64,000 bases of DNA from Flavobacterium odoriferum. GTDB lineage: Bacteria > Bacteroidota > Bacteroidia > Flavobacteriales > Flavobacteriaceae. This document shows positions 50,924 to 60,789 of this stretch, piece by piece. Within the stretch, counting starts at the first letter, position 1; every line of letters starts with the position of its first letter. The translations under genes and the position numbers were made by a program. Where the stretch lies: positions 124,001 through 188,000 of the forward strand of contig NZ_JAMKFA010000001.1 of assembly GCF_025499515.1 (NCBI RefSeq), read 5' to 3'. Below the pieces are notes generated by a model, which saw only the letters and a list, made by a program, of their open reading frames with translations, had not been told where the DNA came from and did not search any database.

Positions 50924-50931
50924 TATATTTG
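50924..50931 (+). promoter_or_regulatory. -7 promoter box (TATATTTG) for DUF5686 gene
   Basis: Exact TAnnTTTG, 23 bases before ATG 50955. Confidence 0.6.
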
Positions 50932-50954
50932 TAGAAATACTTGAAATTACTTAC

Positions 50955-53438
50955 ATGAAATATTTTTGGCTTTTTTTGTGCATTATTATCACCCCTGGCA
51001 TGCTCGCACAAAATAAAATTAAAGGACAAGTTATCGACATTGATAATTCTGTTCCTATAGCGTTTGCCACCATAACCTACAATAAGGCTAAAATTATTAC
51101 AGATTGGGAAGGAAAATTCTCTATCGAAGTAAAAGATTTAAAGCTACCCATAAAAGCAAATTACAAAGGATTCCATGAAAAAATAGTATATGCTTCAAAC
51201 ACTACATCGATTCTAACTATTAAATTGGTTTCTGATTTAAATGATAAAAAAGCTGAAATATATTCTGAAACAGAAGTAAATAACATCATAAAAAAGGTGA
51301 TTGAAAACAAAAAAAATAATGACCCAGAAAAAGCATTATCAAGTTTTCAATACAAAAATTATGAATATATTTATGTTTCTGCAAATCCAGATAGTATATC
51401 AAGTAAAATAGATACTATCCGGAAAAAAAGATTTTTAAGAAAAGATAAAATAAAGTTAGATTCCTCAAACTATAGATTTAAAAAATTAATTGGAAAACAA
51501 CACTTATACCAAACCGAAAAAGTAAACCTTATTCAACACAACGGAAAACAAAATAAAGAAACCGTTTTAGCTACACGAATGGCTGGTTTTGAACAACCTT
51601 TATACGAATTTTTAGGATTAAAATTAGTATCTTATTCTGTTTACGAAAATCCGTTTGAAATATTAGAAATTCCAGTTCAAAATCCAATTTCTAATTATGG
51701 GAGAAGATTGTATTCATATAAATTAATTGACACAGTTTCAATTCAAGGCAGAAAAGCTTATCGTGTTTATTTTCAACCAAAAAAATTAAATGCAAACCGA
51801 CTTAGAGGTTTATTATATATTGATACAGAAACATATGCCATTTCAAAAGCGCATTATCGTATTTATGGAATTGTAAATATTAATGCAACCTATACTTTTA
51901 AATTCCAAAAAGAACATAATATTTGGTTTCCAGAAAAGCGCGATTTTAAAGTGTTGAAAGGGAACAATTATGATGATTTAAACATTTTAGGAGGAACCAT
52001 TAAATTTAGCTCATCACTTGAAAATATAGAAAGTAAAAACGCAACAGACCAAGCCTATTTACATATAGAATCTACGCCTTATGACATTGAAATTAATCAG
52101 CCAGTTACTATAACAAGACCAAAAGTAAAAATTGAAGTTCCGCAAAGCAGTTTAAAAAAACCAGCAGAGTATTGGAATGCTTTTGCAAAAGATACAATTG
52201 ATAAAAGAAAAATAAGAACTTACACTTCAATCGATAGTTTATCGTTATCCGAAAAAATTGAACATAAATTATTTTTAGGTAGGAAAATTATTAATGGTTA
52301 TTTCCCTGTATCTATAGTTGATGTAGATTTACGAAGTATTATTAAATACAATAATTTTGAAGGTTTTAGAGTTGGACTTGGTGGTGTTACAAACGATAAA
52401 TTATCTCAAAAATATAAAGTGGCTTTTTATGGCGCTTATGGTTTTAAAGATAGAGAAATTAAATTCGGAATCACACCATCTTATTTAGCACACAAAAACT
52501 CTGAAACTTGGGTAAGTGCTACTTATTCTGATGATATTAATGAAATTGCACAAACCAATTTTGCTACAGATTCGCGAAGATTTAAAATTTATGATCCACG
52601 ACCAATTAACATTTCAACCTTCTACAACAATAAAGTAAGTTCAGTTTTTGTAGAAAGTAAATTTTTACCAAAAACGAATAGTTATTTTGCTGTTTCTCAA
52701 AATCAAGTAAAACCACTATTTGATTATACCTTTGTAAACAATGGAGTTTCCTATACAGATTATAACATTACAATGGTTCAATTGGGATTTCAATGGAATC
52801 CATTTAGCAATTATATGCAAACACCTATGGGAAAAATTGAAATGGAAAAACGCCATCCAAAATTTTCAATTCAATACACACAAACCATTCCTGAAATCTT
52901 AGAAAATGATTTTGTATTTTCTAAAATTGATTTTAAAACTTTTTACGAACTACCTTATTTATCAGGTCAAAAAAGCTCCATTTTACTACAAACAGGAATA
53001 GCTTTTGGAGATGTTCCAATTACTCATTTGTACAGCATTGTTCCTAATAATTTGAATCGTGACGCTATTTTACAACGTGTTACCTTTGCAGGGAAAAACA
53101 GTTTTGAAACTATGTATTTTAATGAGTTTTTCTCCAATCAATATGCTTCTTTGCAATTGAAACATACTTTTAATAAAATTCGTTTAGGCTACAAAATTAA
53201 TCCCGAATTTACAGTTGTTACACGAATGGCATTTGGTTCAAACAAAGACGACAATCAACATCTTGGTATCAGCTACAACACGATGGAAGATGGTTTTTTT
53301 GAAAGTGGTATAGAATGTAATAAAATCTACAAAGGAATTGGTTTAGTGGCATTTTACAGATATGGTCCATATCAATTAGCTAATTTTGACGACAACATTG
53401 CCATTAAAGTTTCTTACTATTTGGATTTAGGACTTTAA
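50955..53438 (+). CDS. DUF5686 outer membrane protein with CarboxypepD_reg-like domain
   Basis: An 827-residue outer membrane protein. The signal peptide is KYFWLFLCIIITPGMLAQ. A CarboxypepD_reg-like domain follows (KIKGQVIDIDNSVPIAFATI to about residue 95), then the DUF5686 region with the RMAGFEQPLYEFLGLKLV and YSYKLIDTVSIQGRKAYRVY segments, and a C-terminal beta-barrel ending in AIKVSYYLDLGL. No TonB plug, so not a classical TonB receptor. Function unknown. The start is ATG 50955; a TTG at 50919 lies before the promoter box. Confidence 0.88.
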   Translation: MKYFWLFLCIIITPGMLAQNKIKGQVIDIDNSVPIAFATITYNKAKIITDWEGKFSIEVKDLKLPIKANYKGFHEKIVYASNTTSILTIKLVSDLNDKKAEIYSETEVNNIIKKVIENKKNNDPEKALSSFQYKNYEYIYVSANPDSISSKIDTIRKKRFLRKDKIKLDSSNYRFKKLIGKQHLYQTEKVNLIQHNGKQNKETVLATRMAGFEQPLYEFLGLKLVSYSVYENPFEILEIPVQNPISNYGRRLYSYKLIDTVSIQGRKAYRVYFQPKKLNANRLRGLLYIDTETYAISKAHYRIYGIVNINATYTFKFQKEHNIWFPEKRDFKVLKGNNYDDLNILGGTIKFSSSLENIESKNATDQAYLHIESTPYDIEINQPVTITRPKVKIEVPQSSLKKPAEYWNAFAKDTIDKRKIRTYTSIDSLSLSEKIEHKLFLGRKIINGYFPVSIVDVDLRSIIKYNNFEGFRVGLGGVTNDKLSQKYKVAFYGAYGFKDREIKFGITPSYLAHKNSETWVSATYSDDINEIAQTNFATDSRRFKIYDPRPINISTFYNNKVSSVFVESKFLPKTNSYFAVSQNQVKPLFDYTFVNNGVSYTDYNITMVQLGFQWNPFSNYMQTPMGKIEMEKRHPKFSIQYTQTIPEILENDFVFSKIDFKTFYELPYLSGQKSSILLQTGIAFGDVPITHLYSIVPNNLNRDAILQRVTFAGKNSFETMYFNEFFSNQYASLQLKHTFNKIRLGYKINPEFTVVTRMAFGSNKDDNQHLGISYNTMEDGFFESGIECNKIYKGIGLVAFYRYGPYQLANFDDNIAIKVSYYLDLGL

Positions 53439-53487
53439 ATTTAACTTAAATCTTACTCTCTAAACCAATAAATTAATACAAAAACCG

Positions 53488-53495
53488 TACCTTTG
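53488..53495 (+). promoter_or_regulatory. -7 promoter box (TACCTTTG) for the MMPL exporter
   Basis: Exact TAnnTTTG followed by CACCC, 18 bases before ATG 53514. Confidence 0.65.
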
Positions 53496-53513
53496 CACCC
53501 TAATTTTTGAGAG

Positions 53514-55925
53514 ATGTTAAAGTGGTTAAGTACCAGTTTTTGGGATTATATTGCAAGTAGAATTTTAAGAAACCGCGTTTTTTTATTAGTACTTATTGTA
53601 CTTTTTACGATTTTCATGAGTTTTCAGTGGAAAAACATGCGTTTTACCTTTACTGAAGCTAACTTGCTACCTGATGATCACGAGATAAACATTCAGTACA
53701 ATTCATTTTTAGAAAAATTTGGCGAAGAAGGAAACTTAGTAGTTCTAGGATTTAAAGACAAAAATTTCTTTACCGAAAAAAATTATAGAGCTTGGGAAAA
53801 ATTTGTTTCAGAAATAAAAAAAGACAAAGCAACTGAACTTACACTTTCTATTGAAGATTTACGCGTATTAGAAAAAGATACGATTGCTCAAAAATTCAAA
53901 TTAGTTCCTTTTATAAACAACGATAGTATTTCAGATAATTATTTAAAAACAAAAGAAAAAGAATTCTATAACGACTTACCTTTTTACGAAGGAATGCTTT
54001 TTAATAAAGAAAGTGGCGCTGTTCGTTTTGCAATTTACATGGATAAAAAAATTGTAAACACACCTGCTAGAAAAGCTTTCATCGAAAAACATCTTAGCCA
54101 AGAGAAGATAAACGCCTTTGAAAAAGAAACCGGATTAGACCTCCGTGTTTCAGGAATGCCATACATTCGAACATTAAACGCTAACAGTATCATTAGCGAA
54201 ATTGGATTGTTTGTGGGTGCAGCACTTGGAATTACATCTTTACTGTTCTTTTTCTTCTTTAGAAGTTTCAGAGCGACTATGATTTCCATGTTTGTTGTGA
54301 TTATTGGCGTAATGTGGTCGTTTGGAACACTAGGGCTTTTAAACTACGAAATCACGGTTTTAACTGCGATTATTCCACCATTAATTATTGTAATTGGTAT
54401 TCCTAACTGTATTTTTCTTATTAATAAATACCAACAAGAAATCAAGAATCATGGTAATAAAGCCAAGTCGTTACAACGAGTAATTTCAAAAGTAGGAAAT
54501 GCTACTTTGATGACGAATTTAACAACCGCAGCTGGTTTTGGTACCTTTATTTTTACCGATAGCAAATTGTTAAGTGAGTTTGGGATTGTTGCTTCTTTAA
54601 ACATTGTTTTCTTGTTTATTTTATGCTTAATCATCATTCCAATCGTTTACAGTTATATGCCAATGCCAAAGGAAAAACACTTGGCACATCTTGGCAAAAA
54701 CTATATGGCAGCCTTCATAAATTGGATTGAAAACACCATTAGACATCATCGTGTAGCTGTTTTTTCAACTGCAATTGGAATATTAGTTTTAGGGATTATT
54801 GGAATTTATCAAATCACAGTTTCAGGAAGTATCATTGAAGATATGCCGAAAAAAGCACCATTCTTTAAAGATATTGTTTTCTACGAAAAAGAATTTGACG
54901 GCGTTATGCCTTTAGAAATTGTAGTTGACACCAAAAGACCAAAAGGTGCTTTGAAATCGGTTACTTTAAAACGAATTGAAGAACTTCAAGAAACCATTAT
55001 TGAAATTCCTGAATTATCAAAACCCGTTTCTATCGTTAATTTGGTTAAATATTCTAAACAAGCTTACTATAACGGAAATCCAGAATTTTACGAATTACCT
55101 ACTAAACAAGAAGAAGCTTTTATTCTATCCTACATAAAAAATTCGACTCAAAAAGGAAATGAAAACATGCTGAAAAGCTATGTTGATAGTACAGGTCAAT
55201 ATGCTCGTATTACGACTTTCATGAGAGATATTGGTACCGATAAAATGCAAAAAATAGAAGAACGTTTACAAGATAAAATCAATCATATTTTTCCAAAAGA
55301 ACGTTATGAAGTTTCACTAACTGGAAAAGCATATGTTTTTGAAAAAGGAACGCATTATTTGATTGATAACTTAGTACAATCGTTACTTTTTGCTATTGTT
55401 TTGATTTCTTTATTAATGGCTTATATGTTCCGTTCGTTCAAAATGATTGTGGTTTCGTTATTGCCAAATATTTTACCTTTGGTAATGACAGCAGGATTAA
55501 TGGGATATTTTGGAATTCCAATTAAACCATCCACCATTTTAGTATTTAGTATTGCTTTCGGAATTTCGGTTGACGATACCATTCACTTTTTGGCAAAATA
55601 CCGTCAAGAATTAAAAGCAAACGATTGGAAAATAAAACGTTCTGTTTACAGCACACTGAAAGAAGCAGGAATTAGTATGTTTTACACTTCAGTAGTATTA
55701 TTTTTTGGATTCTCGGTATTTACATTATCAAGTTTTGGAGGAACCGTTGCCTTAGGAGGATTGGTGGCAACAACTTTGCTTTTTGCAATGCTTTCAAACT
55801 TAATTTTATTACCAGCCTTGTTGCTTTCGTTAGATAAAACCATTGCCAACCAACAAGAATTCTTAGAACCAACATTAGATATTTTAGCTGAAGATATTGA
55901 AGAAGAAAATTCAAACGAGAAATAG
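53514..55925 (+). CDS. RND/MMPL-family exporter with sterol-sensing-like domains
   Basis: An 803-residue inner membrane transporter with the duplicated RND layout: one N-terminal helix (NRVFLLVLIVLFTIFMSF), a periplasmic domain, then five helices beginning LFVGAALGITSLLFFFFF, and the same again from about residue 420 (RVAVFSTAIGILVLGIIGIY) with SLLFAIVLISLLMAYMF. The conserved GISVDDTIHFLAKYR in the second half and PPLIIVIGIPNCIFLINKYQ in the first are the proton-relay-type helices. It resembles MMPL/HpnN lipid exporters rather than AcrB. The substrate is probably a lipid. asnS follows 27 bases later with its own promoter box. Confidence 0.9.
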   Translation: MLKWLSTSFWDYIASRILRNRVFLLVLIVLFTIFMSFQWKNMRFTFTEANLLPDDHEINIQYNSFLEKFGEEGNLVVLGFKDKNFFTEKNYRAWEKFVSEIKKDKATELTLSIEDLRVLEKDTIAQKFKLVPFINNDSISDNYLKTKEKEFYNDLPFYEGMLFNKESGAVRFAIYMDKKIVNTPARKAFIEKHLSQEKINAFEKETGLDLRVSGMPYIRTLNANSIISEIGLFVGAALGITSLLFFFFFRSFRATMISMFVVIIGVMWSFGTLGLLNYEITVLTAIIPPLIIVIGIPNCIFLINKYQQEIKNHGNKAKSLQRVISKVGNATLMTNLTTAAGFGTFIFTDSKLLSEFGIVASLNIVFLFILCLIIIPIVYSYMPMPKEKHLAHLGKNYMAAFINWIENTIRHHRVAVFSTAIGILVLGIIGIYQITVSGSIIEDMPKKAPFFKDIVFYEKEFDGVMPLEIVVDTKRPKGALKSVTLKRIEELQETIIEIPELSKPVSIVNLVKYSKQAYYNGNPEFYELPTKQEEAFILSYIKNSTQKGNENMLKSYVDSTGQYARITTFMRDIGTDKMQKIEERLQDKINHIFPKERYEVSLTGKAYVFEKGTHYLIDNLVQSLLFAIVLISLLMAYMFRSFKMIVVSLLPNILPLVMTAGLMGYFGIPIKPSTILVFSIAFGISVDDTIHFLAKYRQELKANDWKIKRSVYSTLKEAGISMFYTSVVLFFGFSVFTLSSFGGTVALGGLVATTLLFAMLSNLILLPALLLSLDKTIANQQEFLEPTLDILAEDIEEENSNEK

Positions 55926-55933
55926 TATATTTG
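55926..55933 (+). promoter_or_regulatory. -7 promoter box (TATATTTG) for asnS
   Basis: Exact TAnnTTTG starting directly after the MMPL stop codon, 19 bases before the asnS ATG. Confidence 0.6.
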
Positions 55934-55952
55934 CATAATAATATTAGACAAA

Positions 55953-57401
55953 ATGAAACACTCAAAAGTTATAGACCTTTTAAACAGCACGAAAACATTA
56001 CATGAAGTAACAGCAAAAGGTTGGGTTAGAACATTTAGAAACAATCAATTTATTGCGTTGAACGATGGTTCAACCATTCATAATATTCAGTGTGTGGTAG
56101 ATTTTGAAAACACTCCTGATGAAACTTTAAAAAGAATTACAACTGGAGCTGCAATTTGCGTTACAGGAACCTTGGCAGAAAGCCGTGGTGCCGGACAAAA
56201 AGTAGAAATTCAAGTAACGAAATTAGAAATTTTAGGTGATAGTGATGCGGAGAAATTTCCAATGCAACCTAAAAAACACTCGTTAGAATTTTTACGTGAA
56301 AATGCACATTTACGTGTTAGAACGAATGCTTTTGGAGCTATCATGCGTGTGCGTTCAACATTAGCGTTTGCTGTACATCAATATTTTCAAGAAAAAGGAT
56401 TTTTCTATGTAAACACGCCTATCATCACAGGTTCTGATGCTGAAGGTGCTGGTGAAATGTTCCAAGTAACGGCTTTACCAATTGATGGTTCTGCTCCAAG
56501 AAACGAAGACGGAAGCATCAACTACAAAGAAGATTTCTTCGGAAAACAAACCAATTTAACCGTTTCTGGACAATTAGAAGGCGAAACTTTTGCAATGGCA
56601 TTAGGTCAAATTTACACGTTTGGACCAACATTCCGTGCGGAAAATTCAAACACTTCTCGTCACTTAGCTGAGTTTTGGATGATTGAACCAGAAGTAGCTT
56701 TCAATGATTTGGCGGACAACATGGATTTAGCTGAAGATTTCATTAAATACGTTATCAAATATACAGTTGATAAATGCGGTGATGATTTAAAATTCTTAGA
56801 AAGCAGATTGTTAGAAGAAGAAAAGTCAAAACCACAAGCGGATAGAAGCGAAATGACGCTTTTAGAAAAATTAAGTTTTGTATTAGATAACAACTTCAAA
56901 CGCGTTTCATATACCGAAGCTATTGATATTTTAAAAGATTCAACACCAAATAAAAAGAAAAAATTCCAATACATCATTAACGAATGGGGTGCTGATTTAC
57001 AAAGTGAGCACGAACGTTTCTTAGTGGAAAAACACTTTAAATGTCCGGTAATTTTATTTGATTATCCAGCAAAAATTAAAGCGTTTTACATGCGTTTGAA
57101 CGACAATACTGAGCCAGGAAAAGAAACCGTTAGAGCAATGGATATCTTATTCCCAGGAATTGGAGAAATTGTTGGAGGTTCGCAAAGAGAAGAGCGTTAC
57201 GATGTATTAGTAGAAAAAATGAAAGCTTTAGGAATCGACGAAGAAGAACTTTGGTGGTATTTAGATACTAGAAGATTCGGTTCGGCTGTTCACTCAGGTT
57301 TCGGATTAGGTTTTGAAAGATTAGTGCTTTTTGTAACAGGAATGGGTAACATTAGAGACGTAATTCCTTTCCCAAGAACGCCACAAAACGCAGAATTCTA
57401 A
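55953..57401 (+). CDS. asnS: Asparaginyl-tRNA synthetase
   Basis: Class IIb synthetase, 482 residues. The OB-fold anticodon domain ([20 protein letters not shown]) precedes the catalytic core: motif 2 is [20 protein letters not shown] and motif 3 is [20 protein letters not shown]. The catalytic core wording [11 protein letters not shown] identifies AsnRS rather than AspRS. Because this enzyme is present, Asn-tRNA need not come from the amidotransferase route. Followed by the heptamer repeat and rpoN. Confidence 0.97.
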   Translation: MKHSKVIDLLNSTKTLHEVTAKGWVRTFRNNQFIALNDGSTIHNIQCVVDFENTPDETLKRITTGAAICVTGTLAESRGAGQKVEIQVTKLEILGDSDAEKFPMQPKKHSLEFLRENAHLRVRTNAFGAIMRVRSTLAFAVHQYFQEKGFFYVNTPIITGSDAEGAGEMFQVTALPIDGSAPRNEDGSINYKEDFFGKQTNLTVSGQLEGETFAMALGQIYTFGPTFRAENSNTSRHLAEFWMIEPEVAFNDLADNMDLAEDFIKYVIKYTVDKCGDDLKFLESRLLEEEKSKPQADRSEMTLLEKLSFVLDNNFKRVSYTEAIDILKDSTPNKKKKFQYIINEWGADLQSEHERFLVEKHFKCPVILFDYPAKIKAFYMRLNDNTEPGKETVRAMDILFPGIGEIVGGSQREERYDVLVEKMKALGIDEEELWWYLDTRRFGSAVHSGFGLGFERLVLFVTGMGNIRDVIPFPRTPQNAEF

Positions 57402-57408
57402 AAATATT

Positions 57409-57480
57409 TGTTTCAAGTTTCAAGTTTCAAGTTGTTTTTTAAAGAATAACTTGAAACCTGAAACCTGAAACTTTAAACAA
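57409..57480. repeat. Heptamer hairpin repeat, copy 3
   Basis: Left arm: three units GTTTCAA (57410-57430). Right arm: TTGAAAC, CTGAAAC, CTGAAAC, TTTAAAC (57451-57478), four exact 7-bp units. The arms are inverted and can pair over about 27 bases. The element fills the asnS-rpoN gap. Confidence 0.92.
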
Positions 57481-57486
57481 AAAACA

Positions 57487-58956
57487 ATGTTAAAACACAG
57501 TTTACAATTCAAATTATCTCAAAAATTATCGCCTCAACAAATTCAGTTGATGAAGTTAATTCAATTGCCTACGCAAGCATTTGAGCAACGTCTTCAGGAA
57601 GAATTGGTTGAGAATCCTGCTTTGGAAGAAAGTAGCAAGGAAGATAATTACGAAGCAGATGATTACGAAGTAAACACAAACGATGACGATTACGACGATT
57701 ATGACAACGACCATATCGACGCACAAGACATCAACATCGATGAGTATTTAAGTAACGACGAAACGCCAGACTATAAATATCAAACGAATAATTACAGCGA
57801 TGACGATGATGACAAATCACTTCCGTTTGCTGCACCTGTTAGTTTTCATCAAGATTTAATCAATCAGTTAAATACATTTATTTTAAGTGATGACGAACGC
57901 GATATTGCCGAATTTTTAGTCGGAAGTATTGACGATATGGGTTACATCAGAAGAACTACACAAGATATTGTTGATGACATGGCTTTTACTCAAGGTATTT
58001 ATACTGATGAAGCTACTGTAGAACGTATTTTGCATTTGGTTCAGGATTTAGAACCTGCTGGTGTAGGTGCGCGCGATTTGCAAGAATGTTTGTTGTTGCA
58101 ATTAAAACACAAAACACCATCGGATTCTATCAATTTAGCCATTCAAGTTATTGAACAGCAATTTGATGCTTTTAGTAAAAAACATTACGATAAATTATTG
58201 CAGAAATTTGACGTTTCACAACAACAATTAAGAAAAGCGATTGATGAAATTGAAAAACTAAATCCGAAACCAGGAGGAAGTTTTGACGGTAATCAGAAAA
58301 TGGTAGAACACATTGTTCCCGATTTTACGATTCGAATTGTTGATGGCGAATTAGAATTGCTATTAAACGGAAGAAATGCTCCAGAATTGCATGTTTCAAA
58401 AGATTATCAGGAAATGTTGCAGAGTTATAAAGATTCTTCTGAAAAATCGAGTTCGCAGAAAGACGCGGTTCAATTTATCAAACAAAAATTAGATTCGGCA
58501 AAATGGTTTATTGATGCGATTAAACAGCGTCAGGAAACCTTATATGTTACGATGAATGCGATTATGTTTTATCAGCAAGAATACTTTTTAGAAGGAGAAG
58601 AAACAAAACTTCGTCCGATGATTCTAAAAGATATTGCTGATATGGTTGGTTTAGATATTTCAACAGTTTCACGTGTAGCGAATAGCAAATATGTTGACAC
58701 ACCTTATGGCACGAAACTAATTAAAGAGTTCTTTAGCGAATCGATGACTAACGACCAAGGAGAAGAAGTTTCAACTATTGAAATTAAAAATATCTTACAA
58801 CAAGTTATTTCGGAAGAAGACAAAAAGAAACCTTTACCAGACGATCAATTAGCTGAAATTTTAAAAGAAAAAGGTTATCCAATTGCTAGAAGAACTATTG
58901 CGAAATATCGCGAACAATTAGATATTCCAGTAGCGCGTTTGAGAAAAAAAATCTAA
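57487..58956 (+). CDS. rpoN: RNA polymerase sigma-54 factor
   Basis: Alternative sigma factor needing AAA+ activators, 489 residues. Region I is LQFKLSQKLSPQQIQLMKLI with QLPTQAFEQRLQEELVENPA. An acidic linker (about residues 50-115, with runs of Asp and Asn) is region II. The core-binding domain includes DLEPAGVGARDLQECLLLQL; the C-terminal RpoN box ends ARRTIAKYREQLDIPVARLR. No sigma-54 activator is encoded in the window. Confidence 0.97.
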   Translation: MLKHSLQFKLSQKLSPQQIQLMKLIQLPTQAFEQRLQEELVENPALEESSKEDNYEADDYEVNTNDDDYDDYDNDHIDAQDINIDEYLSNDETPDYKYQTNNYSDDDDDKSLPFAAPVSFHQDLINQLNTFILSDDERDIAEFLVGSIDDMGYIRRTTQDIVDDMAFTQGIYTDEATVERILHLVQDLEPAGVGARDLQECLLLQLKHKTPSDSINLAIQVIEQQFDAFSKKHYDKLLQKFDVSQQQLRKAIDEIEKLNPKPGGSFDGNQKMVEHIVPDFTIRIVDGELELLLNGRNAPELHVSKDYQEMLQSYKDSSEKSSSQKDAVQFIKQKLDSAKWFIDAIKQRQETLYVTMNAIMFYQQEYFLEGEETKLRPMILKDIADMVGLDISTVSRVANSKYVDTPYGTKLIKEFFSESMTNDQGEEVSTIEIKNILQQVISEEDKKKPLPDDQLAEILKEKGYPIARRTIAKYREQLDIPVARLRKKI

Positions 58957-58966
58957 CAGAGTAATC

Positions 58967-59578
58967 ATGGATTTAAAAAAAATATTACCTGTTTTTTCGT
59001 ATATTTTTCATCCCATATTTGTTTCTATTTATGGTGCCTTATTTTATTTTTTAGTAACACGTAGTTTTTTTTATGATTCTCAAATATATGTAACGCTTAT
59101 ACAAGTGGTAATTTTGACGTTGCTTTTACCATTGTCAATTTACTTTTTATTTCGTTCACTTGGCGTTGTTTCTTCATTTACTGAAGCCACTTTGAAGGAA
59201 AGACAAATGCCAATTGCAGTTCAAGCAATATTACTATTAGTTTTATTGAAATTTAGTATTTCAAAAGAAATAACAACTGAATTGTTTTACTTTTTCCTTG
59301 GCGGATTAATAAGCTCAATTTTAGTTTTAGCTTCGGTAATTTTAAAATTTAAAGCAAGTTTACACATGATAGGAATAAGTGCTTTAACTGCTTTTGTTTA
59401 CGGATTGAGTTCTTACTACCAATTGCCTTTTGTAAATTTATTTGCCTTTTGTATTGTTTGCATGGGATTAGTAGCTTCGTCAAGATTGTACATGAAAGCT
59501 CACACATATCCAGAATTACTTGTTGGAATTATAATTGGATTGACTCCACAATTGTTTTTATACCGCTATTGGCTATAA
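58967..59578 (+). CDS. Integral membrane protein, PAP2-like C-terminus
   Basis: A 203-residue protein with about six hydrophobic helices, starting 10 bases after rpoN. The end, ASSRLYMKAHTYPELLVGII, has the shape of the PAP2 phosphatase motif SRxxxxxHxxxD, with Glu in place of Asp. The earlier PAP2 motif (a PSGH) is not obvious; LHMIGISALTAFVYGLSS may be its remnant. So it could be a diverged or inactive lipid phosphatase. Its last 6 bases overlap the PorT-like gene on the other strand. Confidence 0.7.
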   Translation: MDLKKILPVFSYIFHPIFVSIYGALFYFLVTRSFFYDSQIYVTLIQVVILTLLLPLSIYFLFRSLGVVSSFTEATLKERQMPIAVQAILLLVLLKFSISKEITTELFYFFLGGLISSILVLASVILKFKASLHMIGISALTAFVYGLSSYYQLPFVNLFAFCIVCMGLVASSRLYMKAHTYPELLVGIIIGLTPQLFLYRYWL

Positions 59579-60229
59579 AATATAGAATTTAAGTCCGATA
59601 TTTAATGCGGTTACATTGTTTTCTAATGTTGTTTTATTTTTGTCAAAAATAGGATTTAAACCATAGTAAATGTATGGATTCCAAGTGTTAAATCCAAAGG
59701 CTAGGTAAACTCCATATTGTAATTCATTGGCTACTTCTTTGATTTTAAAATCGCCATTTCCAATGGCATCAGACTCGTAAATAAACTTCCCACCTAATAA
59801 ATAACTCACTTTAAAACCAGTGTGAATTCTCCAAAATTTATGACTTTCAGGTGAGGCATTTCGCCATCTAATTTCTAAAGGAACTTCTAAATAGTGAAGT
59901 GTCATTCTACTTCTAACAATTGTTGCTGAACTTGAGTTTGAAGCAGCAGAAAAATCTATGTTTTGTTTTAAATCGCTGTAAGAATACCCTATACCAGGTG
60001 CAATAGACCAGTGACGATTTTTGGAAATTGGAAAATCTCTCAAAAAACCAGCTGTGAGTACAGCAGAAAAAGAATACTGACTGAAATTATCTGGTTTATT
60101 TTGCAAAAAATTATAAGAAACAGAGCAATAAATTTGGTCTTCTCTAAATAAAGAATCAGCAACTTTTTCAGTAGATTGTGAAAAGCCAAAATTCAAACCG
60201 ATAATAAAGAGTACTACTAAAAAACGCAT
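59573..60229 (-). CDS. PorT-like outer membrane beta-barrel protein
   Basis: A 218-residue protein. The signal peptide RFLVVLFIIGLNFGFSQ is followed by a small beta-barrel with alternating strands (HWSIAPGIGYSYSDLK, RMTLHYLEVPLEIRWR, IHTGFKVSYLLGGKFIYES, LQYGVYLAFGFNTWNPYIYY) ending NIGLKFYIL. The sequence fits the porin/PorT family; true PorT is a T9SS component, but I cannot assign that role from sequence alone. The start is ATG 60229, since the frame upstream runs through the palindromic terminator at 60261. It follows the ExbB/ExbD genes. Confidence 0.82.
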   Translation of the reverse strand: MRFLVVLFIIGLNFGFSQSTEKVADSLFREDQIYCSVSYNFLQNKPDNFSQYSFSAVLTAGFLRDFPISKNRHWSIAPGIGYSYSDLKQNIDFSAASNSSSATIVRSRMTLHYLEVPLEIRWRNASPESHKFWRIHTGFKVSYLLGGKFIYESDAIGNGDFKIKEVANELQYGVYLAFGFNTWNPYIYYGLNPIFDKNKTTLENNVTALNIGLKFYIL

Positions 60230-60249
60230 TTTGTAATTTTTATATAAAA

Positions 60250-60280
60250 ATAATAAAAAAAGGTACGCAATTGCGTACCT
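60250..60280 (-). terminator. Terminator of the exbB-exbD operon (perfect 20-bp palindrome)
   Basis: AGGTACGCAATTGCGTACCT is a perfect palindrome 24 bases past the last exbD stop. On the minus strand it is followed by a run of T, so it should end the exb transcript before the PorT-like gene. Confidence 0.88.
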
Positions 60281-60303
60281 CTTAAACTTTATTAGCAAAT
60301 ATA

Positions 60304-60777
60304 TTACTCAACTGGATTACCTTGTGATGTAGTATAATTTACTTTTAATTGATCTATTTTTCGTAGCTCTAACTTAATATCACTAACTAGACCCATTTTA
60401 ACGTTTTTATCAATTTTCAACGATGCAGTTAAATATTTCTCATCTTCAGAATTTCTGTTAGCTCTTTCTAAGATAACAAAGTTTTTAATATCTGCTGTTG
60501 ATGCCATTTTATCAGCTAATTGAATACGATCAGAACCTCCTAAAGAAGAACGATATCTTTCATTAGGTTTTCCTGCGTATAAGTACATTACATATTGTTT
60601 CTTATGTAACTTAGCTGTTTGATTTGCCTTTGGTAATGTATTTTCAATTTTCAAGTCACTATCTTTCATAGTCGTAGCCGTCATAAAGAAAAATAAAAGC
60701 ATGAATACGATATCTGGCAGCGAGGCTGTTGAAATAGCAGGTGTTCCACCTGATTTTTTCTTTTTAAATTTAGACAT
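60304..60777 (-). CDS. exbD: Biopolymer transport protein ExbD (second copy)
   Basis: A 157-residue ExbD/TolR protein: cytoplasmic KFKKKKSGGTPAISTASLPD, one membrane helix IVFMLLFFFMTATTMKDSD with the proton-conducting Asp (SLPDIVFML) and a periplasmic domain. It works with ExbB to power TonB. It lies 12 bases after another exbD, so the complex may be a heteromer. Confidence 0.93.
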   Translation of the reverse strand: MSKFKKKKSGGTPAISTASLPDIVFMLLFFFMTATTMKDSDLKIENTLPKANQTAKLHKKQYVMYLYAGKPNERYRSSLGGSDRIQLADKMASTADIKNFVILERANRNSEDEKYLTASLKIDKNVKMGLVSDIKLELRKIDQLKVNYTTSQGNPVE

Positions 60778-60789
60778 AGTTATACTTTT

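Noticed and set aside
9841..57480. Heptamer arrays considered as CRISPR
   Set aside because: Units are contiguous, 7 bp, without spacers, and there are no cas genes.
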